From positions 124,001-188,000 of the forward strand of contig CAKOPN010000001.1 of NCBI GenBank assembly GCA_934100165.1: a stretch of DNA of 64,000 nt, given 5' to 3'. Shown piece after piece: positions 7,280 through 15,243 of the stretch (the first letter of the stretch is position 1; every line of letters begins with the position of its first letter). The position numbers and the translations under genes were made by a program. The notes beneath the pieces were generated by a model, which was not told the DNA's origin, ran no database searches, and was given only the letters and a program-made list of their open reading frames with translations. The stretch is from an uncultured Bacilli bacterium. GTDB taxonomy: Bacteria; Bacillota_I; Bacilli_A; RF39; UBA660.

Positions 7280-9019
7280 TTATTTTATTTTAATTCCAAG
7301 TTCATCTAGTTGCTTTTCTGTAACTCTTCCAGGTGCCTCAGTCATTAAACAAGAAGCACTAGCAGTCTTAGGAAATGCTACAACATCTCTTATATTATCA
7401 GTATCTGCAAGTATCATAATAAGTCTTTCAAGACCAATACCAACTCCACAGTGAGGAGGAGCACCATATTTAAATGCATCTAAGAAGAAACCAAATTTTT
7501 CTCTTGCTTCACTAGGTGTCATATCAATTGCTTCAAATACTTTTTCTTGAGTTTCACTATCATGTATTCTAACAGAACCACTTAAAAGTTCATAACCATT
7601 AAGAACCAAGTCATAAGCTCTAGAATAACAGTTAGCTTTATCAGTTAAAAGTTTATCCATATCTTGTTTTCTAGGTGAAGTAAATGGATGATGTGCTGCA
7701 ACATATCTATTTTCTTCTTTAGAGTATTCAAACATTGGAAATTCAGTAACCCACAAGAAATTATATAAATCTCTATTTATAAGGTTAAAATCATTTCCTA
7801 AACGGACTCTAAGAGCACCTAGGGCTATCTTAACAACTTCTTTTTCATCTGCTACGATAAATACCATATCATTATCAGTTAAATTTAGTTTCTTAATTAT
7901 TTCTTCTTTGTTTTCATCTGTTAATACTTTAGCAATTGAACCTGTAAGTTCATTATCATTATATTTCAAGTATGATAGTGCTTTTGCCTTATATACTTTA
8001 ACAAGTTCTGTATATTTATCTACATTCTTTCTAGAAACATTACTAGCTTCATTTTTAAGTACAATAGCATTTATTATTCCACCGTCTTTTATTATGTTGC
8101 TAAATATTTCAAATGTTGTTTCTTTGAAAATATCTGTTATATTTTGTATTTCCATTCCAAATCTTGTATCTGGTTTATCACTACCAAATCTATCCATGCA
8201 TTCGTTGTACGTAAGTCTTACAAAATCATTAAGTTCAACATTTTTAACTTCCTTAAAGATTTTCTTCATTAAGTTTTCAACAGTATTCCAGATATCTTCT
8301 TCCTCTGCAAAACTCATTTCAATATCTATTTGAGTAAATTCAGGCTGTCTATCTGCACGAAGGTCTTCATCTCTAAAGCATCTTGCAATTTGGAAATATT
8401 TCTCCATTCCACCAATCATCAAAAGTTGTTTATATATTTGTGGTGATTGTGGTAATGCATAAAATCTTCCGTTAGATACTCTAGATGGTACTAGATAGTC
8501 TCTTGCTCCTTCTGGTGTTGGTACACATAAGATAGGAGTTTCAACTTCTACAAAACCTAAATCAGATAAGAAGTTTCTTGCTATCATAGTAACTTTATGT
8601 CTAAGCATTAAGTTATTTTTAATATTTTCTCTTCTTATATCTAGATATCTATATTTAAGTCTAGTATCTTCTAAAGCAGTAGTATCTTTTCCTATCTCAA
8701 AAGGAACGTCAATACTAGGGTTAATAAGTGCTAAGTCTTTAACTATAACCTCTATTTCTCCAGTAGGAATATTTAAGTTCTTGCTTTCTCTTTCAGATAT
8801 AACTCCTACAGCTTTAATTACTGATTCTATCTTTAATGATGATGCTAAGTTATAAAACTTAGCTTCTGGTCTTACTACTAATTGAATTATTCCAGATCTA
8901 TCTCTTAAATCTATAAAAATAAGTCCTCCAAGATTCCTTTTTCTTTGCACCCATCCGTATAGTTCTACTTCTTCATTCAAGTTTTTTAAAGTAAAACTTC
9001 CGTTGTTATATTTCTTCAT
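7280..9019 (-). CDS. aspS: Aspartyl-tRNA synthetase
   Basis: A 579-residue class II synthetase of bacterial type. It has an N-terminal OB-fold anticodon-binding domain (about 1-105), a catalytic core with motif 2 around FRDEDLRADRQPEFTQ, the bacterial GAD insertion in the middle, and motif 3 GIGLERLIMI near the C-terminus. It charges tRNA-Asp with aspartate. The ATG overlaps the hisS coding sequence by 14 bp, and its ribosome site (GGAGAGG) lies within the codons of the hisS tail, so expression is tied to hisS and to the T-box upstream of hisS. Length and motifs are complete. Whether it is discriminating or also mischarges tRNA-Asn cannot be judged from sequence alone. Confidence 0.96.
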   Translation of the reverse strand: MKKYNNGSFTLKNLNEEVELYGWVQRKRNLGGLIFIDLRDRSGIIQLVVRPEAKFYNLASSLKIESVIKAVGVISERESKNLNIPTGEIEVIVKDLALINPSIDVPFEIGKDTTALEDTRLKYRYLDIRRENIKNNLMLRHKVTMIARNFLSDLGFVEVETPILCVPTPEGARDYLVPSRVSNGRFYALPQSPQIYKQLLMIGGMEKYFQIARCFRDEDLRADRQPEFTQIDIEMSFAEEEDIWNTVENLMKKIFKEVKNVELNDFVRLTYNECMDRFGSDKPDTRFGMEIQNITDIFKETTFEIFSNIIKDGGIINAIVLKNEASNVSRKNVDKYTELVKVYKAKALSYLKYNDNELTGSIAKVLTDENKEEIIKKLNLTDNDMVFIVADEKEVVKIALGALRVRLGNDFNLINRDLYNFLWVTEFPMFEYSKEENRYVAAHHPFTSPRKQDMDKLLTDKANCYSRAYDLVLNGYELLSGSVRIHDSETQEKVFEAIDMTPSEAREKFGFFLDAFKYGAPPHCGVGIGLERLIMILADTDNIRDVVAFPKTASASCLMTEAPGRVTEKQLDELGIKIK

Positions 9020-10415
9020 CTATATCCTCTCCTTCTTCATGATGATGTCCGCATGTACAAGTATCATGTTTGCAAGCACAACTGTCACCATCGCAGTCAC
9101 ATTCATCATGCTCACATTCGCACTCATCGTGTTCAAATTCTTCTAAATCATCGCCTAGTGCTTCATCTAAATAATATATTAAATAATCAATACTTACTAA
9201 ATCTTCCTTCTTAGTCTTATTATTTTTTATTTTAACATCGTCATTTTTTAAATCTTCGTCATTTAAAATAATTAAGTACTTACTATTAAGTCTGTCAGCT
9301 TGTTTAAATTGGGCTTTCATGCTTCTATTTCCATAATCTGTATCTACTCTAAAACCATTTCCTCTTAAGTATTGAACTAGTGATGAAGCATATTTCTTCT
9401 CTGTATCAGATACATACATAACATATACTTCCAAATCTTCTTTTATTGGTAGTTTTACATCTTCAAGTGTCAATGCTTGAACAATTCTACCTATTCCACA
9501 AGCAAACCCTATACAAGGTGTAACAGGCCCTCCTAACAAGTTTACAAGGCCATTGTATCTTCCACCACCTGCTAATACATTATTAGAACCAAAACCTTCA
9601 ACACTTGCTTCTATTTCAAATACTGTGTGGTTATAATAATCAAGCCCTCTTACAAGGTTAGAATCAACTTCATAATCTATTCCAAGTTCATCCAGATATG
9701 ATTTAACTTTATCAAATCTTTCTTTGCTTTCTTCGTTTAAATAATCTAGTGTTTTTGGAGCATTTTTAAGTATTTCGTTGTCTTTATCTACTTTACAATC
9801 AAGTATTCTAAGTGGATTTTTCATAAGACGATCTTGGCAGTCTTCACAAAGCTCAGTTATATGTGGTTTAAAGTATTCAATTAAAGCTTCTCTGTAATTA
9901 TCACGAGATTCTTTATCACCAAGTGAATTTATCTTAACTTTAACACCTTTTAATCCAAGTGTTGCAAGAAGTACCACTGGAATAGAAATGACTTCTGCAT
10001 CTACCATTGGATCATCGCTTCCTAAAACTTCTACTCCAAATTGAGTAAATTCTCTATCTCTTCCAGACTGCGGTCTTTCATAACGGTACATTGTTCCATT
10101 GTAATATAATTTTACAGGTCCTGGTTCTCCATAGAGTTTATTCTCTACATAACTTCTAACAACTCCTGCTGTTCCCTCAGGACGAAGAGTCATTTTTCTA
10201 TCTCCTCTATCTGTAAAATCATATGTTTCTTTTGTTACAACATCTGTTGTTTCTCCCATTCCTCTATGGAAAAGTTCACTTGATTCAAAAATTGGTGTTC
10301 TTATATAATCATAGTTATATTTTTCCATTATGCTTTCTATTAGTTTGTTTACATATTGCCACTTTTTAGCTTCTTTTCCATAAATGTCATGGCAACCCTT
10401 TGGTTTTGTTATCAT
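9006..10415 (-). CDS. hisS: Histidyl-tRNA synthetase with a Cys/His-rich C-terminal tail
   Basis: About 469 residues from the ATG at 10413-10415, which has a proper AGGAGG site; an in-frame upstream ATG has none. The core is a normal class II HisRS: LRPEGTAGVVR, RPQSGRDREFTQFG, RGLDYYNHTVFE, GGRYNGLV and a C-terminal anticodon-binding domain ending near residue 425. It is followed by an unusual tail of about 40 residues made of acidic residues with Cys-x-Cys and His clusters (for example ECECEHDECDCDGD, then CACKHDTCTCGHHH). That composition suggests metal binding, but this is inference. The gene is first in an operon with aspS, behind a T-box leader. The tail DNA also supplies the aspS ribosome site. 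Confidence 0.95.
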   Translation of the reverse strand: MITKPKGCHDIYGKEAKKWQYVNKLIESIMEKYNYDYIRTPIFESSELFHRGMGETTDVVTKETYDFTDRGDRKMTLRPEGTAGVVRSYVENKLYGEPGPVKLYYNGTMYRYERPQSGRDREFTQFGVEVLGSDDPMVDAEVISIPVVLLATLGLKGVKVKINSLGDKESRDNYREALIEYFKPHITELCEDCQDRLMKNPLRILDCKVDKDNEILKNAPKTLDYLNEESKERFDKVKSYLDELGIDYEVDSNLVRGLDYYNHTVFEIEASVEGFGSNNVLAGGGRYNGLVNLLGGPVTPCIGFACGIGRIVQALTLEDVKLPIKEDLEVYVMYVSDTEKKYASSLVQYLRGNGFRVDTDYGNRSMKAQFKQADRLNSKYLIILNDEDLKNDDVKIKNNKTKKEDLVSIDYLIYYLDEALGDDLEEFEHDECECEHDECDCDGDSCACKHDTCTCGHHHEEGEDIDEEI

Positions 10416-10435
10416 TAAAAATCCTCCTATAAAAT

Positions 10436-10486
10436 AATAAAAAGGTGGCAATTATAAGGACGACTTCAAAGCCGTGGTGCCACCTT
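10436..10486 (-). terminator. T-box regulated terminator before hisS
   Basis: AAGGTGGCA (10486-10478) pairs with TGCCACCTT (10450-10442), followed by a T run. The 5' arm is shared with the T-box antiterminator, making the two structures mutually exclusive. Confidence 0.85.
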
Positions 10487-10644
10487 AATTCCATAATTAG
10501 TAATTATGCTTAACGTTCTTAATGCGAACTACACATCTTCCCCTAAAGCACAAAGTGTCTTTCACAAAATCATTAGTAAGTATTCTCACCAAACATACTC
10601 TCTCTTCAACTATGAAATTTGTTACTCTTCTTTGTAAGAAGTTA
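10441..10644 (-). promoter_or_regulatory. T-box riboswitch leader of hisS-aspS
   Basis: The minus strand shows a complete T-box layout. Stem I has base ACAAAG / CTTTGT with an AGAGTAA loop-E-like segment, and an AGAGAGTATG segment lies in its distal part. The antiterminator has T-box core AAGGTGGCACCACGG (10486-10472), then the terminator TGCCACCTTTTT (10450-10438). The specifier region reads GACAC at 10559-10555. GAC (Asp) is in the same register as the specifier of the thrS leader (codon, A, stem), and an overlapping CAC (His) is shifted by two bases. Uncharged tRNA binding would stabilise the antiterminator and switch on hisS-aspS. Confidence 0.88.
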
Positions 10645-10649
10645 ATTAT

Positions 10650-10677
10650 ATTATACAATAATGTTTATTTTTTGCAA
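10650..10677 (-). promoter_or_regulatory. Promoter of the hisS T-box transcript
   Basis: On the minus strand, TTGCAA (10677-10672), a 16-nt spacer and TATAAT (10655-10650) lie immediately upstream of stem I. Confidence 0.65.
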
Positions 10678-10719
10678 GTAGTGATTTCATTTATTAAGCT
10701 TATTTTTCATAAAAATAGT

Positions 10720-11589
10720 TTAAGCATTATCTTTAAATACTTTCAAAGGCTTAATTTTAGTATTATCTTTATCATAAACTTCGTATATAGCAAGTACATT
10801 ATCAGATTCATTTTTAAAGACTACTAAATCTTGATCATATCTATTTTCAAGTATTCTGCCATTAAATATCATATTTTCTAAGTAAGAATCAGCAGTTACA
10901 ACAAAGTAATTTTCAAAGACCTTTAACATTGGCATGACTTTGTAATTTCCTTTTTCAATCTCTTCAAGTGTATAACTATCTTCAATACTAAAAGATCCTT
11001 GTTTAACTCTTTCAAGCTCTTCCATCGAGCAAGGTATACCAAGTTTATCACCTATATCTCTTATTAAGCTCCTAATATAAGTACCCTTACTAACTTTAAC
11101 TTTAAATGAAAAAGAAAGAGAATCAAAAGATAAAAGAGCAATATCAAAAATAGTAACCTCTCTTTTAGGAAGATTAACTTCTTCTTTTTCTCTTGCATAT
11201 TTATAAAGTCTTTTTCCATTCACTCTAACAGAGGAATAAAGAGGAACTTCCTGCATATACATTCCTCTAAAAGAAAGAAGTATAGACTCTAGTGCACGTT
11301 TATCAAGAGAAAAATCATGTTTTTCTTCTAGAACATTACCTGTAACGTCCAAGGTATCAGTTTTAATACCGAGTTTAACTTTAGCAATATATTCTTTGGT
11401 ACTATTTTCTAAAAATTCCAATGTTTTAAGCCCCATATTGATAGCTACTACTAAAACTCCAGTAGCAAGTGGATCAAGAGTTCCAGCATGCCCTACTTTT
11501 CTCGTATTTAAAATTTTACAAATCTTATTTACAACATCTCTACTTGTATATTCTTTTGGTTTATTAACTACTATAATTCCATCTTTCAC
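10720..11589 (-). CDS. truB: tRNA pseudouridine(55) synthase
   Basis: A 289-residue TruB-family enzyme that makes pseudouridine 55 in the tRNA T-loop. The family signature is clear: VNKPKEYTSRDVV near residues 6-18, then KVGHAGTLDPLATGVLVV (about 31-48), whose Asp is the catalytic nucleophile, then a GTYIRSLIRDIG motif (about 169-180). The start codon is GTG at 11587-11589, five bases after GGTGAG. TruB genes usually sit beside rbfA or ribF; here it is alone, divergent from an unknown gene and followed by the hisS leader. Confidence 0.93.
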   Translation of the reverse strand: MKDGIIVVNKPKEYTSRDVVNKICKILNTRKVGHAGTLDPLATGVLVVAINMGLKTLEFLENSTKEYIAKVKLGIKTDTLDVTGNVLEEKHDFSLDKRALESILLSFRGMYMQEVPLYSSVRVNGKRLYKYAREKEEVNLPKREVTIFDIALLSFDSLSFSFKVKVSKGTYIRSLIRDIGDKLGIPCSMEELERVKQGSFSIEDSYTLEEIEKGNYKVMPMLKVFENYFVVTADSYLENMIFNGRILENRYDQDLVVFKNESDNVLAIYEVYDKDNTKIKPLKVFKDNA

Positions 11590-11622
11590 TAAAACTCACC
11601 AACATCATAATAACACAACAAT

Positions 11623-11651
11623 TTGACAAAATCATTAAAATATGCTATAAT
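11623..11651 (+). promoter_or_regulatory. Strong sigma-A promoter
   Basis: Consensus TTGACA (11623-11628), a 17-nt spacer and TATAAT (11646-11651), with a TGC extended -10 element. It drives the unknown gene at 11686. Confidence 0.8.
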
Positions 11652-11685
11652 TACGAAGCATTTTATAAAAAGGGGGATTTTATAA

Positions 11686-12204
11686 ATGAAGCAAAGTTAT
11701 TTAGTCGGCAGAAGGGTTGATGCACTCTTAAGAAATTATTTTAAATATATGGATACTGTATATGGCAAAGACGTTGCAATAGCAACAGCCATAGAAAAAG
11801 ACAATATTAAAGATTCACTATCACAGTATAGCGGCAGTTTTGCAAACTATAAAGATAGTGATCTTTATGTGTCTATGTTTAAAGTAGTAATGACTTCAAA
11901 AGAAGTAAATGATTCTCTTGAGTATGCTAGAAGAAAGATTGAGTCTGGAGAAATTGATGATATTATCATGGATATGGAATCATCTCTTTATTTTAGAAAA
12001 GACATTGTAGAAAATGTATTATTAAATGCACACAAATCTCCAAGAGAATTATATTCTAGTTCAAGAAAAGATAAAAGTGATATAAATAGTTACACAAATA
12101 GAAACATTGAACAAGGTTTTGCTTGTTTAATAGACTTTAGTAAGCAAAAGAAAGAAGAAGCTAAAGCTCAAAAATTTACAAAAATGAAAATGATTGCAGG
12201 ATAA
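11686..12204 (+). CDS. Unknown 172-residue protein under a consensus promoter
   Basis: A soluble, mostly helical protein that I do not recognise. The N-terminus (QSYLVGRRVDALLRNYFKYM) looks like an amphipathic helix, the middle is acidic, and the C-terminal 20 residues are very lysine-rich. There are no cysteine clusters and no membrane segments. What stands out is expression: a perfect consensus promoter, an AAAGGGGG ribosome site and a strong bidirectional terminator, all suggesting an abundant product. The basic C-terminus could bind nucleic acid, which is only inference. Confidence 0.6.
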   Translation: MKQSYLVGRRVDALLRNYFKYMDTVYGKDVAIATAIEKDNIKDSLSQYSGSFANYKDSDLYVSMFKVVMTSKEVNDSLEYARRKIESGEIDDIIMDMESSLYFRKDIVENVLLNAHKSPRELYSSSRKDKSDINSYTNRNIEQGFACLIDFSKQKKEEAKAQKFTKMKMIAG

Positions 12205-12206
12205 AA

Positions 12207-12235
12207 AAATAAAGTCAAATAACTTGGCTTTATTT
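12207..12235. terminator. Bidirectional terminator between convergent genes
   Basis: AAATAAAGTCAA (12207-12218) pairs with TTGGCTTTATTT (12224-12235) with one wobble pair. There is a T run on the plus strand and an A run (T on minus) on the other side, serving both the unknown gene and mutM. Confidence 0.8.
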
Positions 12236-13054
12236 TTTTTGACATTTTGGACAGAAGTATGTACCTCTTCCCCCTACTCTAATTTTTTCTATTATACTAC
12301 CACAAATTCTACATTTTTCGTGTTCTCTTTGATGAACATTTAAATCGTTTTGGAAAAGCCCTGTTACACCTTCTTCAGAAGTATAACTTCTAATAGTAGT
12401 GCCACCTTCACTAACTGCTTTATCTAAAACTTTGACAGTATTTTCTATGATATCTGATAAATTTTTGTCTGTTAAATCTAAAGCTTTAGTAAGTGGATTT
12501 ATTCTAGACAAAAATAATATTTCATCAGCATAGATATTTCCTATACCTGCAATTATAGTTTGGTCAAGAAGTGCCGTTTTAATAGGCATTTTTTTATTTT
12601 CAAACTTATCTTTCAAATATGCTGGAGTTAAATTTTTATCCCATGGTTCTAATCCAAGTTCTGTGTAAGGTTTCATTGTAAAGATTTTATCCTTAGAAAT
12701 TAACATTATCTTAGCAAATTTTCTAACATCTGCAAACCTAAGTTCTGTGTCATCATCAAGAGTAAAGATAACGTGTTCATGTTTATTTATTTCATCATCT
12801 TTAGTTCTAAAGAAGAATTTCCCTTCCATTCTAAGATGAAAAAGAAGATACGATTCATCAAGTGTTAATACAATCCATTTACCACGTGTAGTAATGTCAT
12901 GAATTTCCTGGCCACTTACTCCTTTTTTAAATTCTTCTACTGTAGGATACTCTATCATGTTTGGATACAGTACTTTAACACTTTTAATTTTTCTATCTAA
13001 AAGTTTATTCTTTAATTTTTTTGCAACTGTTATTACTTCTGGTTTTTCTGGCAT
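12230..13054 (-). CDS. mutM: Formamidopyrimidine-DNA glycosylase
   Basis: A 274-residue Fpg/MutM base-excision repair enzyme that removes 8-oxoguanine and formamidopyrimidines and nicks the abasic site. The catalytic N-terminus MPEKPEV keeps Pro2 and Glu3, the beta-loop lysine is in HLRMEGKF, and the H2TH region holds AGIGNIYADEILF. The C-terminus has the zinc finger CRICGSIIEKIRVGGRGTYF followed by CPKC. It is often next to polA in Bacillota; here polA is about 2 kb downstream with small genes between. The stop lies inside the bidirectional terminator. Confidence 0.95.
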   Translation of the reverse strand: MPEKPEVITVAKKLKNKLLDRKIKSVKVLYPNMIEYPTVEEFKKGVSGQEIHDITTRGKWIVLTLDESYLLFHLRMEGKFFFRTKDDEINKHEHVIFTLDDDTELRFADVRKFAKIMLISKDKIFTMKPYTELGLEPWDKNLTPAYLKDKFENKKMPIKTALLDQTIIAGIGNIYADEILFLSRINPLTKALDLTDKNLSDIIENTVKVLDKAVSEGGTTIRSYTSEEGVTGLFQNDLNVHQREHEKCRICGSIIEKIRVGGRGTYFCPKCQKK

Positions 13055-13123
13055 TTATATCACTTCTTTCATTATTATATAATAGTTAAATTTTTTCAAA
13101 AAATCAACACCTGCAATAAGCTA

Positions 13124-14038
13124 CTACTTCAACACCTGAACTTTTTTTACTTTACCAAGTCTAGTGCAGATAGTAGTAAATTTCTCTCTTTTTTTCTTTA
13201 ATATCTTATCAGTCTCACAAGCAACATTTTCAAATTTAGCATTCATAAAATGCACGAATACATATTCAGCACTATTTATATCATTTCTATATTTATAACA
13301 AAATTCTCTAATTGGGGCACAAATACTAAATACCCATATAGGAGATACAATTATGACCTTTTTATATTTTTTTAAATCAACAGGGATTTCTTCTATTTCC
13401 ATATTCCATTTATGCATTCCAAATCTTCCACACCACCAAAATCCAGTTGTATTCTCTGTTTTTTCTTTTGTTTTCAACTCAACAATTTCTGCACCACATT
13501 TGTCAGCTTCTTCATAAGCTATCTTTCTTGTATATCCCATTCTTGAAAAGTAAACAACAAGCACATCTTCATTTACACCAATATTTGTACATTCTTTAGG
13601 GTTAAATTTAAAGTTTTCTTGTTCATAAAATACATATGTCATATACCCCGTCATTAGCTGTATTATGCCAAAGGCAAAGTAACCAACGGAAAGTGCATTC
13701 ATAGGGAAAATAATAAACTGAATAGTAATCCAAAGCATCAAAGTAAAGCCAAACACACTTCCTAAAATAATTCCAAGTTTCTTATTTTTAATAAGAAGAT
13801 ATGCTGCTATAAAATTGGTTATTCCATTAACAATTAAAAGTGAAACACCAGAAAATATATAATTTTGAAACAAAACATCACTAAAAGGCAACACTTTAAA
13901 ATAAGGAAGTAATTGATCCATTGCCATAAGCTTTCCAGTAGGATCTAAAAACATTCCTACACTTCCAATAAGTGCACCAATTCCTATAAACAAGCACCAA
14001 AAAATTAAAACATTTCTAGTTTTTTTATATCTATTCAT
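13124..14038 (-). CDS. Membrane protein with a C-terminal flavodoxin-like domain
   Basis: 304 residues in two parts. The first half has four hydrophobic membrane helices (about 10-30, 55-80, 85-110 and 115-140). The second half (about 157-304) is flavodoxin-like: the strand and phosphate loop VLVVYFSRMGYTRKIA matches the FMN-binding turn, and VIIVSPIWVFSICAPIREFC matches the second flavin loop region. This suggests a membrane-anchored electron carrier or FMN-dependent reductase of the flavodoxin_4/5 type. The redox partner is unknown. A lone tandem-Cys pattern is not evident. The fusion is plausible rather than a frame artefact, because the linker is continuous and well within coding sequence. 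Confidence 0.72.
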   Translation of the reverse strand: MNRYKKTRNVLIFWCLFIGIGALIGSVGMFLDPTGKLMAMDQLLPYFKVLPFSDVLFQNYIFSGVSLLIVNGITNFIAAYLLIKNKKLGIILGSVFGFTLMLWITIQFIIFPMNALSVGYFAFGIIQLMTGYMTYVFYEQENFKFNPKECTNIGVNEDVLVVYFSRMGYTRKIAYEEADKCGAEIVELKTKEKTENTTGFWWCGRFGMHKWNMEIEEIPVDLKKYKKVIIVSPIWVFSICAPIREFCYKYRNDINSAEYVFVHFMNAKFENVACETDKILKKKREKFTTICTRLGKVKKVQVLK

Positions 14039-14044
14039 TATAAT

Positions 14045-14608
14045 CTATAATCTCCTAACTTTCTTTTTTACATTTACATATTCATCTTTTAACTCTGGGT
14101 ATAAATCAAAGAATGTGTTTACATCAAAACCATTTTCTTGCCATTTAATAACTTTTGAAATTAAATCACTATTATCTAAAGGAATTCTACTAGGCCTTTG
14201 AGGATATAAGTATAGTTTAATTTCATTATTGCAGCTAAGTCTAACTAGCTCATCATAGACATTATCTATGTACTCATAAGATGCAACTTTTTCTTCCTTT
14301 TCACTAACCACTTCCCCAGACCAATTAGTAAGTCCTGTCTTGAAATTTGTTGCATTCAGTTCATAAATATAACCAGAGCAATTAAATATTTCTTTAAACA
14401 TACCAGCTTTTCTTTCTACAAGTTCTACCGGATAATTAGTTCCATCTCCTGACAAAGAGTAATATAAATCATTTCCCTTTTTAGATAGAAATATTGTTGC
14501 AATAGCTTTTGATGGCGTTGCATACACCCACTTTTCCATATGTGTACTAACACTTGGTTTTATAATAGTTAAATCTGCAGTCATACTGCCATGATATACA
14601 TATTTCAT
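14045..14608 (-). CDS. ART-like conserved protein of unknown function
   Basis: About 187 residues starting at KYVYHGS. The ATG at 14606-14608 has a GGAGAG site, whereas the upstream in-frame ATG has none. The N-terminal YHGS, followed by a WVYATPSKAIATIFLS block, resembles the His and Tyr/Ser elements of ADP-ribosyltransferase-like folds (KptA/PARP type). A later LVERKAG and a YLYPQRPSRIPLDNSDL block are conserved in a Bacillota family of unknown role, as far as I recall. Catalysis has not been shown for this family. It is followed closely by a DUF1653 gene and a deoxyribosyltransferase-like gene, a small nucleotide-flavoured cluster. Confidence 0.5.
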   Translation of the reverse strand: MKYVYHGSMTADLTIIKPSVSTHMEKWVYATPSKAIATIFLSKKGNDLYYSLSGDGTNYPVELVERKAGMFKEIFNCSGYIYELNATNFKTGLTNWSGEVVSEKEEKVASYEYIDNVYDELVRLSCNNEIKLYLYPQRPSRIPLDNSDLISKVIKWQENGFDVNTFFDLYPELKDEYVNVKKKVRRL

Positions 14609-14658
14609 ACTACTCTCCATCTCATAACGCAAAAAAGAAAAAGAAAAACTAAATTTCT

Positions 14659-14910
14659 TTAACTATCAATTTCTTCAAAACGATATTTCTGCTCTACATT
14701 AGGATATTTTTCTTTATCTACAGGTGATAAAAACATCTCGAGTGGTCTTGCATAAATACCACTTTTATGATTAGAATTACCAGAATCCATACAACGATAA
14801 ATCACAAGATCTTCTCCAGTTTCACTATGTTTTGCCACTGTAATAACAAAAGCCTTTGATCCTTTAAAGTGCTTCCACATCGTGAAAGGTTTTACTTCTC
14901 TTTTTACCAT
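14659..14910 (-). CDS. DUF1653 domain protein
   Basis: An 83-residue protein matching the DUF1653 pattern across its length: WKHFKGSKAFVITVAKHSE, then GEDLVIYRCM, then GIYARPLEMFLSPVD and the closing YRFEEID. The fold is small and beta-rich and the function is unknown. These genes commonly sit among nucleotide or small-molecule metabolism genes, as here. The start is ATG. Confidence 0.85.
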   Translation of the reverse strand: MVKREVKPFTMWKHFKGSKAFVITVAKHSETGEDLVIYRCMDSGNSNHKSGIYARPLEMFLSPVDKEKYPNVEQKYRFEEIDS

Positions 14911-14932
14911 AACATTCTCCTATATTAAAATT

Positions 14933-15235
14933 TTATTTATTAAATTCTGTGTAATAGATTATATCTTTTCCTTTTTCTTTTGCAAATTCTATCTCTTTTT
15001 TTGTACTTTCACCAACATAACCATTTACATTAACAACAAAAATAGAGTCTGATAATTCTATTCTTTTAAAATGTGCTTTTTTCATATTATCAATATCAAT
15101 ATCACTTAATTTTAACTCTTTATTATATGGATAAACAGGAGTAAGAACACACACTCCTGTTTTATTAAGCTTTTCTGCCACTTCCATTATTTCATTTTGA
15201 AATTTCAAGCTTCCACAAACAGTAATCACTTTCAT
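14933..15235 (-). CDS. Nucleoside 2-deoxyribosyltransferase-like small protein
   Basis: A 100-residue Rossmann-like domain. VITVCGSLKFQNEI at the N-terminus and NVNGYVGESTKKEIEFAKE near residues 69-87 match the compact nucleoside 2-deoxyribosyltransferase-like family, whose catalytic Glu lies in the last helix. The enzymes transfer 2-deoxyribose between bases; many compact members are uncharacterised and may bind other nucleotides. The final residues are short compared with classical Lactobacillus enzymes of about 160 residues. The gene is transcribed with the polA-side cluster, nine bases upstream of a short gap to the polA stop. Confidence 0.7.
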   Translation of the reverse strand: MKVITVCGSLKFQNEIMEVAEKLNKTGVCVLTPVYPYNKELKLSDIDIDNMKKAHFKRIELSDSIFVVNVNGYVGESTKKEIEFAKEKGKDIIYYTEFNK

Positions 15236-15243
15236 AAAAGCTC

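Noticed and set aside
10452..10719. Plus-strand open frame of about 100 codons at 10522-10827
   Set aside because: It is antisense to the T-box leader and the truB 3' end, with no ribosome site or recognisable product.
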